This document shows positions 53,997 through 64,000 of a stretch of 64,000 nucleotides of DNA, piece after piece. Position numbers and translations under genes: made by a program. Under the pieces are notes generated by a model. The model was not told the DNA's origin, searched no databases, and saw only the letters and a list, made by a program, of their open reading frames with translations. The DNA comes from Vicia villosa (lineage: Eukaryota; Streptophyta; Magnoliopsida; Fabales; Fabaceae): assembly GCF_029867415.1 (NCBI RefSeq), contig NC_081186.1, positions 25,299,915 through 25,363,914 of the forward strand, given 5' to 3'. Position 1 is the first letter of the stretch; the number at the start of each line of letters is the position of its first letter.

Positions 53997-55843
53997 GTTC
54001 TGTGGTACGGTGAACTGACTTTTTTGGAAATGTTGCGGATAGCAAGAGTTGCCACCGACTTTTATTTTATCCAATTGGAAAGGCTAAAAGAACAGAAAAA
54101 GACCTTTGAAAGATTTTGAGTTCGGGGGGTAAGTTATACAAAGGGAAGGTGTAAGGCACCCTTTGTATCCATGGTTATCCATGGGCTCTTAATTGCTTAG
54201 CTCACTTTGTTTGTTTGAAAAGATTTTGAATAAGTTTGAATAAGAATTTTAGCTTGTAAATAAGCGTAGTCTTTTTGAAAAGTTTCTTTAAAAATAAGTG
54301 GGAAAAGATTTTTGAATTTGAATTTGAATTTGAAAAGGAGCAAACAATTAATAGCAACTACCCTAAGTTTAGAAATTTGTTCTTTTAGCTTTTCAGGGCG
54401 AAAGGGTCTATCCATACCATGAGAGGGTAGGAAGTCTTTCAATTGGATGTTAAAGGGTCATCGAGTTATCGTTCGCCATAAGACTGTCCCATGCCATAAA
54501 GAGGGCAGGTAGTCTAAGGGAAGGATATAATAGTCATTTGAGGCATCATGCGAGGATACCTTAGCAATTGGGACAATCATCACATTTTTACCGAGGCAAC
54601 TTCGAGGGAGTTTCAATAACTTTAAGGCAACCTTTGCTTTAGGTATCCTCGGAATCGAGGGACTTTGACTATTTAGTATATTTAGAGGCAACAAGGCAAC
54701 AATATAAGGCAACAAGAGGGATCACCCTAAAGGTGTGTGGGTGCAACAATCACGTGGCTCAGTTCGAATATTTAATCTTGTATTGTTAGTGATCTAACGT
54801 TTGATTGATAATCTTGCACTCCCTAATTTACTAACCACGCAGTTAAAATCATACGGAAATTAAAGGCGGAAAGATAAATGTCCTACGCTATTACAATAAA
54901 CACCTGCGGGGATGGGGGAAATTAAAAGACAGCAAAAATAAGAGGGATGAATAATTATCTTGAGCCTTGATCTTCCTCGAACCCTTGATCAACTCTACAA
55001 ATTAAGAGAAAATAAATAAGGGGTGAGTGTAAGAGAAGTTCCTTAACAGATGAAGTAAACCCTAGTTGAACCTATAAGGCAAATGTAACAATTAATAAAA
55101 ATTAATTTTAAGAAAAAATAATCGGAACTTAGCTTTTTGATTGGCATGACGCGTAATCGGAAGATCTTGGTTAACCCTGAAATTTGAACAAAAAAAAAGG
55201 TTAGTGCATTGACTGATCTAAACCCTAATTGAAAAAACCCTAAAAAGGTTTACAAACCCTAACCCTAAAAGGGTTTACAAACCCTAACCCTAAACCTAAC
55301 AGGTTTATTCAAGAAAACTTATTATGACCTACAGGGTTTGTAAGGCTAAAAGATAAAAGATGTATTAATGGATAACACCTACCATTGACAGTGATTAGTG
55401 ATCATGATTAATTCAGGGTTTAAAGCAGTTGGATTAAAAATAATAATAAAAAAAAATTAATTATCAACCTAACCCTAATTAATTTAAAATTATCAATTTA
55501 AATTAAATTAGCTAACATTATTTTTGTATATATAAAAAAAAAGATTGAAATTTTAAAAGAATTAGTTAAAAAAATATATTTTTTTATTAAAAAAAGAATA
55601 GAAAAACTAAGTAATAACAACAAAACAAATAAATAAAAAATAAAATAAAAAATTAGAGCACTTAGCTCTGATCAGGTGTGAGAGCTTCATGATGGTCCAT
55701 GGTGAGCTAGCAATCCAGGGCCCTTGGATTTTGGTGCTGTGAAGATCTGGTGGTGGATGCGTGAGGGATCATGGTGCATGCTTGTGTGTAGGACGCATGG
55801 GATTTAAACATGAATGTTTATTAAAAATAAATGATCCTGGTCG

Positions 55844-55898
55844 TACTCGAACCCAAGTCACTAAAGGCACTTCCGATTCTCCTTTACCAATTGTTCTG
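55844..55898 (-). promoter_or_regulatory. tRNA-like module in O1 right LTR
   Basis: The same weak box A (55898-55887) and box B (55852-55844) as in the left LTR. Confidence 0.45.
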
Positions 55899-56754
55899 GA
55901 AATGATTCATGTTAATATATTAACTTAAAAACAATTAATATAAAACAATGAAAGTGATTGGATGAGTCAAAAGAGAAAGTCAGGGGGGCCCCCCTTGCGT
56001 TGCGTGTGATCCAATCAGAGGTGGAGAGAGGATCTGCTGACTTTTGACCGGCGAGTGAAGTGAGGCCACGCGCACGGAAAGAGAAAGGGAGATTTGACCA
56101 GCGAATCAGGAAGGGACACGCACGCCACTGACGGTCAGCCCTCACTATTCACCTTCTTCTACCTCCAGATCTGCGCTTTTTCTTGCGGATTGCGCTGCAG
56201 ATTTACCTGCGGATTTTTCCGCAGGTACTTCGTCTTCTCCACCTACAATTTAGAACCTGCAAAAAACTAAACAAACACAAGCCAAGTCTGCCCAGATCGA
56301 CTAAAAGGACCATTACAAATTCAATGGTACCATCCTTCGGTTCTAAAAACAATTGGGAATAGGAAAACGAAAGTGTTCTCCATATTTGCCCTAGCCATGG
56401 TAGCATGCGATTCCTGCGTTCATACTCATGATAAACAGTACTAATAGACTCAAAACAACATTATCATCATAAACACATAATTATTTGGGATTACAAAATA
56501 CCGATAGGTGTTATATGAAGCATGGCCATGGAAATTTATGAAGGATTCGAAATATGCATCATGGGTATGGATAGGACTCTGTTATTGATACATACCTACT
56601 CCTGAAGATCTCAGGAAGATGATCAAATCGTTGTTTGGCCTTGAATGTTGCTTGAACGATGAATGCAAGTTTCTCTTGATTCTTGGAAATTTTGAAACCT
56701 TGCAACCCTTGCTCTCTCCCCTTTTTTCGTCCCCCCTCCATTAGGTTTTTGTTG

Positions 56755-56766
56755 GGAATATATAGA
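56755..56766 (-). promoter_or_regulatory. TATA box of O1 5' LTR
   Basis: Minus strand CTATATATTCCC, followed by CTAATGGAGGGGGGACG. The other Ogre/Tat-type LTRs in the window have TATATA at the matching place. Confidence 0.55.
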
Positions 56767-57937
56767 GGTATTTTAGGGTTTAAACTTAGACCAAAGATCA
56801 CTTAATTTGTGAGGAAAATATTTGATTCCAAATTGCACCCAATATTTCTATTTTTGAGTCTTCTATTATTTTATGCATATTTTCCTTAAATCATGGCCAT
56901 TAGATCAACCTCCGTCTGATTATATAATTTTTCAAATAATCAAATCATATTTTATCATTAAATAATGATTTTATTTTGATTTATTTTGATTTTAATGAAT
57001 AAATTCAAAATAAAATAAATAAAAATCACAAGATAAAGATAAAATCATCCACGGGCCTTTGATGAGCTTAAACCCACGTGGGAAACTTGAATTTAGAGGC
57101 CCAGGACTCAAACTTTCAAAATTCACCAATTAGAGTTTCATGTAATTCTCAAAATTTGCCCAAATTGCACCAATCATAACTCTTTCAATATTTATCATAC
57201 GGAGATGATCTAGGACTTTTTGGAAACCTTGAAGAGTCCTCTAAACAATGTCTTTGGTCTTATGTCAAAATAATTTTCCATGCTCCTTGTATCCTCTTCT
57301 GAAAAAGATGACTTTTGGTTGACTTTCGAAGGGGACCTGTAATGTTTTGAGTCATATCTCCCGAATGAAGCATTTTTTGACTTGGCATGTGAGAGACAAA
57401 ATTGTAGAGAATCCAATTTCCTTCAAATTGAGCTTTGGATGGAAAATTTATGATGTTCCATGTGAAAGTTATGGCTGGTCAAAGTTCGGTTGACTTCTAG
57501 TCCAAAAACCCTAATTTAGAAACCTTGAGTTTTGTTGATTTCTGATATTTCCTTGATGAATCATGATCAATAATTGATCACATGATGAATGATACTTGAA
57601 CATGAGGATGTTGACCAAAAATCAGGAATTTTGACTATACTTTGACCATAATTGACTTTTAGGTCGAATTAGTCGACTTGTTGACTATCTGAGCTTTTGA
57701 TTGAGTAATCTTGGGAACCAGAGCTTGAAACCTGGCAAATAGGTTATTTGAACCATATGAGAGGTAATGGAGTCCGCTTGAGGTATCATAAACTGATTTT
57801 ACTTTGAGAAGATCAAAACCTTAGTTGGAGGGTAGTTGATTAGGAGAGTGCACAGTCAGTTGAGTCTTGAGCTTCTGACATTCAAATGAGCTTGAGTACA
57901 AAAATGTGGTGGGCAAATTTTGGGGTATGACAGAAGC

Positions 57938-59973
57938 TGTACAACCTGGATGATGAAGAAGGATGTACTGGTCCTCTTCATGGCAGAGTTTGTTGGCCAC
58001 AGGTTGATAGACAAATATCCAATGCTACTGGTATTGAATCTCATCAAACTGGTGTGTTGAGGCCGTTCTACCAAGTTTGGGCTGAGATTATTCTGGGATC
58101 TCTCCATCATAGAAGAAGATCATTCTCCTCATCATACATCAGTCCTGATCATAAATATACTCTCTTCTGCATTGGAAGAAGAATTGAACTCAACATCTCC
58201 AACATTCTTTTTCAGAATTTGAAGACGTCTATTGAAGAGTCAAGAGATGAAGAACGTGAGAAGTATCCTCACCTTCCAAAAACTGCTATTCCTTTCGCCA
58301 GAATGATTTTAGACATTCTGATAGAAAGTGATTTGATGGATTCCCTAAGGACTATTGGAACGTCCAAGTTCTTTGGAGTTATTCAAGGGCACGTTATTAA
58401 TGGTTTTGATCTGCAAAGGTTGGAACTTATCAGGGAGGTAACTTCTGTTCCTGTAATCTTCCCAGATATTCTAACCAGAAGAATTCCGGTTGAAGGCTTT
58501 GCTACCTTGTTCCAAGCTGAACTTAACAAGGCTGTCAAGCGTTATTTGGAAGCTTCTGTACGAGCTCAATCTTCTGTTGATCCTGCATGGATTCGTGGAA
58601 GAGCCCTTCCTTCTCTGGCTGACTTACAGAAGAAGGATCAAAAGAAGAAAGAAGCAAGGCTGAAGAGAAAGGCTCAAGAAGAAGAAGCCAAGAAAGCCAA
58701 GAAGCAGACGGTCACCTTTGATCCTGTCAAAGTAAACTCCAAAGAATATCAAGAGCAGCGCATCAGGGAATCTTTCCGTGCTGAAAGAACTAGCAATTTT
58801 CCCAGGCAAGTATACCAACCACCTCCTTCTGAACCTCAATCTTCTATCCAACCTCCTCCTTCTGAACCTCACAACACCTTCACCATTCCAAATCCTCCCC
58901 AACCATCTCTTTCTACACCGGTCTTGAACCCCACTACATTAACTGTCTGTCCCCCAACACCTTCTGATATCCCATCCTCATCAACCCTCCCCATAGATAT
59001 TCCATCTTCATCCACCACAGCTGCTCCACCTTCTCTATCCCATCCCTTACCTTCTAGAAAATCCAATCCATATTGCCTCTTTTACCCTGACTACAAATTC
59101 ACCTTCAACCCTCCTGAACCTGAACCTCATATCTTCCTGGAGTTGTTCAAGCATGAATTTGTCTATAGGCCAGATCTCTTGAGAGATGCCTTCTTCAATG
59201 ACCTTGATGATGTTTCTACTAGAAACCTTTGGAGAAGCTTTCGACAGGATTTTCAGGTTGAAGCTATGAGAGTCCAGAAGAGACTAGTGGCTATTGCACC
59301 TGGTTATGCTGGATATCGTCTAGAAGCTGATGATGGTGTATACTATCATCCCATCAGAAACAGGAGAGTTCTTGAGGAGAAGATGTTTGTTGATGAATTG
59401 CTGGATAATACTTGCAGGGAGATTGTGATTTGGAGACCCAAGTATCCAGTTCTGACTGGAGACTTCAAGTCACTGTTTGACTTTCTGAGGGAAAATCCTT
59501 CTGAGGAGGACCCCAATATGGTCATTCCAGAAGTTGTTGATCCTCTAGAAGTTGAAGGTCCTTCTGCTCCAAGGAATCTTGCTGCCATTCTTCAAGCTCT
59601 TGAGAATGGAGATTCTGATCTTCCTGCTCCAGAATATGAAGAAGATGCTTCTATGGGAGAAGCTGATGCTGAAGATCATCCTGCTGAGACTATTCCTGTT
59701 GAGGAAAATCATGATGATGATCTGACAATGGAAGCTGCAGTTGAGAATGTTGTCCCTCTGGACAGAAGTTGTGAAGCTTCTTCTGGTGAACCCTCTCTTC
59801 TGGTGAAAACTCTAGAGGTTATTCAGAAGAATCAGGCTGAGCTAGCTTCTCGTATGGACAAGCAAGATGTTATCAATGATGAGTTTCGCTCATTAATGGA
59901 GAGGCAGACTGAGAGCAATGATGGGATTCATGACATGCTGGCCAAGATTATGTCTAAGATAGGGTCGTCTTAG
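57938..59973 (+). pseudogene. S2 third (env-like) ORF, part 2
   Basis: Continues the frame interrupted at 40914: 677 codons and a stop, making about 793 codons in all. Order: a helical domain (to about 58600) with a GVLRPFYQVWAEIILGS segment, a Lys-rich NLS-like stretch (about 58622-58710), a Pro/Ser-rich linker (about 58810-59050), a second domain with the KFTFNPPEPEPHIFLELFKHEF start and RDAFFNDLDDVS, an acidic stretch, and a C-terminal amphipathic helix from about 59800 ending KIMSKIGSS. No membrane segment, so true envelope function is doubtful. It was intact before the O1 insertion. The S1 copy keeps only the NLS-like part and the C-terminal helix. Confidence 0.88.
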
Positions 59974-60060
59974 TCTTTTGTGTCTTAGTTGTTTCTTTGT
60001 TTCTTGCATCTGTCATCCTTGCATCTCCTTTGTATCTTCTGATCATTCTCTTTTGCAATC

Positions 60061-60067
60061 AATGAAA
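60061..60067 (+). terminator. AATGAAA poly(A)-like signal after S2 third ORF
   Basis: Lies about 90 nt after the stop, in a T-rich context shared with S1 and S3. Confidence 0.35.
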
Positions 60068-60135
60068 ATTATCCTCTTTTTCTCTCATATTGTTTTGTTT
60101 TTCATCTGAATCTTTTGTGTTTTTGATGTTATGAC

Positions 60136-60148
60136 AAAAAGGGGGAGA
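60136..60148 (+). other. Second polypurine tract in S2
   Basis: AAAAAGGGGGAGA, 815 nt upstream of the tract that precedes the 3' LTR. Conserved in the more diverged S2 as well as in S1 and S3. Confidence 0.6.
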
Positions 60149-60648
60149 AACTGTGATAAATGATCTGATTTATTTTATCAGTTGCTGGGAGAAAGTCTCC
60201 ACATTTCTAACAAGAATTTGCAAGTTCTGTGTCTATAAGTGTTTTGCAGGATTGAAGACAATCTTAAAAGCTCAACACGAGAAGAAAAGACATGAGGAAA
60301 AGCAATTCTATATGGAAACAAGCTCATGGAAATTGAAGCAAGCTGAGTGCTGTGAAGCTTCAAGATCAGAAGCATGAAGGAAGAATGTTATGATATTCTG
60401 ATGATAGAATATGCTCTAACTCATTCTTATTCCTTATATGTTCTGATGCATGTTTTTGTTCTAAATATGCTCTGAAACATTATTGTGTTTGCTCTGATAC
60501 ATATTATATGTTCTGATTCATTCATGCTCTGACTTTTGTCGTTTAGTTTGTTATGTAACATTTCAGGATGTAGAGATGCTCTGATGATGCTCTAGTACAT
60601 TCAACAATGTTCTGATACAATCTAGCATGCAATGATTCAAGAAGAAAT

Positions 60649-60710
60649 TCAAACTCTGAAGCTGTCCTATGGAAGCAAGAAGCAGAAGCTATGAATGTTC
60701 TGAAGATCTA
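60649..60710 (+). repeat. Single copy of the 70-bp Sirevirus unit in S2
   Basis: One unit of the sequence tandemly repeated in S1 (5) and S3 (3), with the same TCTGAAGCTGTCCTATGGAA start. Confidence 0.8.
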
Positions 60711-60950
60711 AGCATATGTGATCGTCTCAACTGAAATGGAAAATACTCAGGGAAGTCCTTTATTTAGAAATTTCTTCCAGTATTTATTTCAGGGGGAGAT
60801 TATTTATCTCAGGGGGAGATTGTTAATCTCAGGGGGAGACATATTCACACACTATGTTTATATGCTTATGCTATAACTGTGTAATTGTCTTTAGCCGTCT
60901 GATATTCTGATTGCAAATTCATATCATTTATATATGTTTTTGTCATCATC

Positions 60951-60963
60951 AAAAAGGGGGAGA
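60951..60963 (+). other. S2 polypurine tract
   Basis: AAAAAGGGGGAGA, one base before the 3' LTR at 60965. Confidence 0.93.
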
Positions 60964-60964
60964 T

Positions 60965-62095
60965 TGTTAGAACAAGATTTGTTCTGATCAATATTATTAG
61001 TTTTGATGATAACAATGTATATGAATTTTGTATGAGATAATGTGGTACTCTAATCCTATGCAATTTCCATTTCAGGAATCACATAAAGAGTATGCACAAA
61101 ATCAGCGCAAGAAGTACTGACTCAGAAGGTTCAGCATGCAACATCAGAACATGGTCTGGCAAGACATCAGAAGATGGTCAAGCAGAATCAGAACATGGTC
61201 TATGGAAGCATCAGAAGGACTTGAGATCAGAAGCAGAAGCACTGAAGTTCTCATGGTATCACGCTAAGAAGCACTTCAAGGTCAGAAGACAAGAAGATGC
61301 TTTGCACCAAGCTGTTTGACTCTGATGATATTCAAACGTTGTTTACACAAACATCAGATCAGAAGCAAGTACAAGATGGCAGGCTACGCTGACTGACAAA
61401 AGGAACGTTAGAAGCTATTAAAGGCAACGTTAGTAGACACAGCGAAAGCAAGGCTCGAGGTAGTTGACAAAAGAGTGAAACATTAAATGCAATGCTGTAC
61501 GGATTACGCAAAGCATTAAATGCTCCCAACGGTCATCTTCTCAAACGCCTATAAATTGAAGCTCTGATGAGAAGCTGTATACAACACTTGCGCAAATATA
61601 CAGAAACGCTGTCAAATTCAAAAAGCTCTTAAACTTCATCTTCAACCTCACTACATTGCTGTTGTAATATATTAGTGAGATTAAGCTTAAACTTAAGAGA
61701 AAATCACAGTTGTGATAATAGCTTTTTAAGAAGCATTGTAACTCTTAAAAGAATTTGTTTACATTAATTTGTAAGAACTAGAGTGATCAAGTTGTTGATC
61801 AGAATACTCTAGAAAGTCTTAGAGGGTATCTAAGCAGTTTGTTCCTAGAGTGATCAGGTTGTGATCAGTATACTCTAGAAGACTTAGAAGTTGTCTAAGT
61901 GGAAAACCATTGTAATCTTGTGTGATTAGTGGATTAAATCCTCAGGTGAGGTAAATCACTCCAAGGGGGTGGACTGGAGTAGTTTAGTTAACAATGAACC
62001 AGGATAAAAATCATTGTGCAAATAGTTTTTATCTTACAAGTTTTAAAGCTACACTTATTCAAACCCTCTCTTTCTAAGTGTTTTTCTATCCTTCA
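60965..62095 (+). repeat. S2 3' LTR
   Basis: 1,131 bp, pairing with 24358-25488 despite the 35 kb between them. Followed by the TSD GTGGT. Confidence 0.96.
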
Positions 62096-62100
62096 GTGGT

Positions 62101-62178
62101 GTTGCACATGTTTCTGGATTTATAGATAAGAATGCAAGTCCAGTTGGTGTTGAAAAGTTGCGTGAGGAGATGAATTAG
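62101..62178 (+). pseudogene. Short exon, part 2 (split by S2)
   Basis: Continues the frame from 24357: VAHVSGFIDKNASPVGVEK and a few more codons to a TAG at 62176-62178. Beyond the stop the same frame reads MFFDR and another stop, which suggests a decayed longer exon. The protein is not recognised. Confidence 0.45.
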
Positions 62179-62374
62179 ATGTTCTTCGACAGGTAGATGG
62201 AGCTTAAAGTAAATAATAATTCAGGTATATAACATCATCGTGCAATCCATGTACGGGATAACATCTTAACGTATACATATGAAAAACAAGGAAAAAGATG
62301 CTCACTAGGTATGAACTAGGGGCTTGAGAATAGTCAGCCATAGCTTGAGATACAAAATGTTCATCAGTCATTTT
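62179..62374. other. Inner spacer before right arm
   Basis: Unique AT-rich sequence inside the inverted-arm element. No ORF or motif recognised. Confidence 0.4.
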
Positions 62375-63090
62375 ATAGGGAGGCTAGTTTGAAGGTTTTT
62401 TAGAAAATCATGAGTCCCACATCGTTTTCTTTACACTTAAAATAAGTGTTTATATAACTCACACAATCATACATAAGTGTCTAATTGTGAGTTGGAAAGA
62501 TATTGCAAGGATATGGGCCTTGGGCCCAACCAATTTCTTTTAAAAATGATATTAATTAATTTCTACCTAATTTAAATTAAAAAAATTCCTGTCAGCAACG
62601 TTAGTCCCATTAGAGGAAAGTCAAATGACACATCGGCGCCGTTTGTGCCAACTTAACTTTTTTGGAACGGATTTTATGAGAAAGGTCAACATTGCAGACT
62701 TTAGTTAACATAAAGGACCTATTTGTAGCAAAAAAAACGTAAAAGACCATATTGTTATAATTAAATAACTTAAAGGACCCAACAGGTAATTTAGCCTAAA
62801 GTTTTAGTACCTCAATATTAAAAAACTTATTACCAAAGAAATATTTATGAATTTTTCATATTTGAATATTATTAATAAGATCATAAGGACAAATAAAATG
62901 TAAACTATTAATAAAATCTCTCTCCCCCCTTCTGAACTAAACATATTTTTAATTAAAACCCCTCATTTCTCCTCCCCCCCTTTCATTTGAACCAAACACT
63001 TATCTAATTAAAAAAAATTCCTCACCTCCCCTTCCCTCCATTAAAATTCCTCCCCCTTCCCTCCCCCTCATTTGAACCAAACAAACCCTT
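62375..63090 (-). repeat. Right arm of large inverted repeat
   Basis: Reverse-complement partner of 22350-23457, with the same landmarks in opposite order: TAGGGAGGCTAGTTT, the TAGAAAATCATGAGTCCCACAT region, the GGACCCAACAGGTAATTTA segment and the GAACCAAACAAACCC outer end. It is about 720 bp, shorter than the left arm. Confidence 0.75.
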
Positions 63091-63387
63091 AATCAATTTC
63101 GGACATTTTTCCAACGGGTTACGACATTTGAAGAATATTCGGTAAGTTTAATCGATTCACATCCTCACTTAACTTCTTGTGAGTATGATGCATTCATTTC
63201 TTCCTAGATTTGAATTAATGTACATTATATCTCATCTCATGCATTTGTTATATTTATTTTTGTTATTAGTTTGAGTTTCGATTTTGTTAGATTTGAGTGT
63301 TAGAGTTTTGTTTGAGTTTGATGTTTACTCTGAACCTGTCTAGATAACACTATTCAAAGACCCTGTATGGATAGTGTTATCCAAACA

Positions 63388-63452
<65 letters not shown>

Positions 63453-63538
63453 CTCATACTTTGATATTAAATATTGTCTTTGAGTTGAGTTTTATTAAAT
63501 TTAATATGTTTATTGATGTCGTCTCTTGTTTTCATGAT
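63091..63538. other. AT-rich flank with hairpin and (TA)30
   Basis: No gene seen. Contains an inverted repeat GATAACACTAT...ATAGTGTTATC (about 63345-63382) with a 16-base loop, then a pure (TA)30 microsatellite at 63391-63450. Confidence 0.8.
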
Positions 63539-64000
63539 GACAATTGATGAAACACCTTTAAAGATAACAACTGCATAAGTCAAATGGATTTTGGATGAAG
63601 AGAGTTTCTTGTGACAGAGGAAGTTGATTTCAACTGTCAATTAAAGTACATGATGATGGAACTTCATCAAGAAGTCATCTCAAGCCTAATTAGTCAATTT
63701 TTCAAGAATCCATTGGAAGTGTTAATCAAGTTGTTAAATCAAGCAGAGAATCTTAAAGTCTGAAAGAGAGAAAGTGTGGAACTTTTTGTTGACAATTGAT
63801 GAAACACCTTTAAAGATAACAACTTCATAAGTCAAATGGCTTTTGGATGACGATAGTTTCTTGTGATAGAGGAAGTTGATTTCAACTGTTAATTAAAGTA
63901 CATGATGATGGAACTTCATCAAGACGTCATCTCAAGCCTAATTAGTTAAATTTTTAAGAATCCATTGGAAGTGTTAATCAAGTTGTTAAATCAAGCAGAG
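63539..64000 (+). repeat. 252-bp tandem duplication, cut by window edge
   Basis: Copy 1 starts at 63539 and copy 2 at 63791, both starting GACAATTGATGAAACACC. Copy 2 runs off the window after 210 bp. The copies are very similar. Unknown origin: possible start of a satellite array or an internal repeat of another element. Confidence 0.85.

Larger units (their letters stand above)
40915..57932 (-). mobile_element. O1: Ogre/Tat-type Ty3/gypsy element, non-autonomous, minus strand
   Basis: 17,018 bp, with perfect TSD GAAGC (40910-40914 and 57933-57937). Ends TGTGGTACGG and GGGGTATGACA. Sense is on the minus strand. A PBS-like site abuts the right LTR (53979-53996), and a gag-like remnant (52033-52320) reads on the minus strand. 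So 54001-57932 is the 5' LTR and the left LTR is the 3' LTR. No protease, RT, RNase H or integrase is present. The internal region is only about 5.3 kb of gag remnant and tandem repeats. It was presumably mobilised by a related autonomous element. LTRs close to 4 kb and the gag remnant point to the Ogre/Tat lineage. Confidence 0.88.
54001..57932 (-). repeat. O1 5' LTR (right), complete
   Basis: 3,932 bp from TGTGGTACGG to GGGTATGACA. In sense (minus) it starts TGTCATACCCC and ends GTACCACA. It matches the left LTR with roughly 1% difference by eye and lacks the hAT insertion, so it shows the empty hAT site. Contains the TATA box at 56755-56766 and the tRNA-like module. Confidence 0.93.
24358..62095 (+). 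mobile_element. Sirevirus S2, outer element with nested insertions
   Basis: Ty1/copia Sirevirus with both LTRs of 1,131 bp (24358-25488 and 60965-62095), flanked by GTGGT (24353-24357 and 62096-62100). The 37.7-kb span contains S3 (27263-36811) and O1 (40915-57932). Without these it is about 11.2 kb. Gag (640 codons) and the third ORF (about 793 codons) are each continuous across the nested elements once one TSD copy is discounted, so S2 had three open ORFs when it was hit. The LTRs differ by eye at roughly 18 sites (about 1.5%), so S2 is older than S1 and S3. It belongs to a different subfamily from them. Confidence 0.95.

Overview
This is an AT-rich plant nuclear window made almost entirely of transposable elements. 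The Sirevirus-type (SIRE/Maximus) Ty1/copia elements with a third ORF, the very long Ogre/Tat-type LTRs and the family resemblances point to a legume, probably of the Fabeae/Trifolieae group (Vicia, Pisum, Lathyrus, Lens, Trifolium, Medicago). That placement is inferred. No intact host gene was found, only gene fragments.

Layout. (1) 1-3799: a partial Ogre/Tat-type LTR, sense on +. (2) 3800-4470 and 14087-18686: gene-fragment-bearing DNA, including a decayed piece of the eIF3a N-terminus, interrupted by Sirevirus S1 (4471-14081, TSD GGTAG). (3) A Helitron-type 3' terminus at 19342, abutting a truncated Ogre/Tat-type LTR (19343-21511). (4) 22350-63090: a formerly about 3-kb unit with inverted arms (22350-23457 and 62375-63090) carrying gene fragments, now swollen to 40.7 kb by nested insertions. 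(5) 63091-64000: AT-rich DNA with a (TA)30 tract and the start of a 252-bp tandem duplication.

Nesting inside the inverted-arm unit, each step supported by target-site duplications: Sirevirus S2 (24358-62095, TSD GTGGT) lies in a short coding exon. Sirevirus S3 (27263-36811, TSD AAGAA) lies in S2 gag. A minus-strand Ogre/Tat-type element O1 (40915-57932, TSD GAAGC) lies in the third ORF of S2. A small non-autonomous hAT element (42410-46242, 8-bp TSD AACCTAAC) lies in the left LTR of O1. A 3.25-kb solo LTR of another Ogre/Tat-type family (42951-46201, TSD CTTGG) lies in the hAT element. By eye the S1 and S3 LTR pairs differ at about 2-3 sites each, and the S2 pair at about 18, which agrees with the nesting order.

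How the parts work together. S1 and S3 each encode a full Gag (zinc knuckle) and, in the +1 frame with an identical 176-nt overlap, a full Pol (protease, integrase, reverse transcriptase, RNase H). Both look recently active. S2 also had complete Gag, Pol and a third (env-like) ORF before it was interrupted. In all three, the third-ORF region is laid out like a separate Pol II gene: an upstream region sharing the decamer CATTAAATGC with the LTR promoter, a TATA-like box, an ORF and an AATGAAA poly(A)-like signal, followed by a second copy of the polypurine tract. The Ogre/Tat-type LTRs all carry a tRNA-like box A/box B module in the sense strand. These two observations are the best candidates for undescribed biology here.
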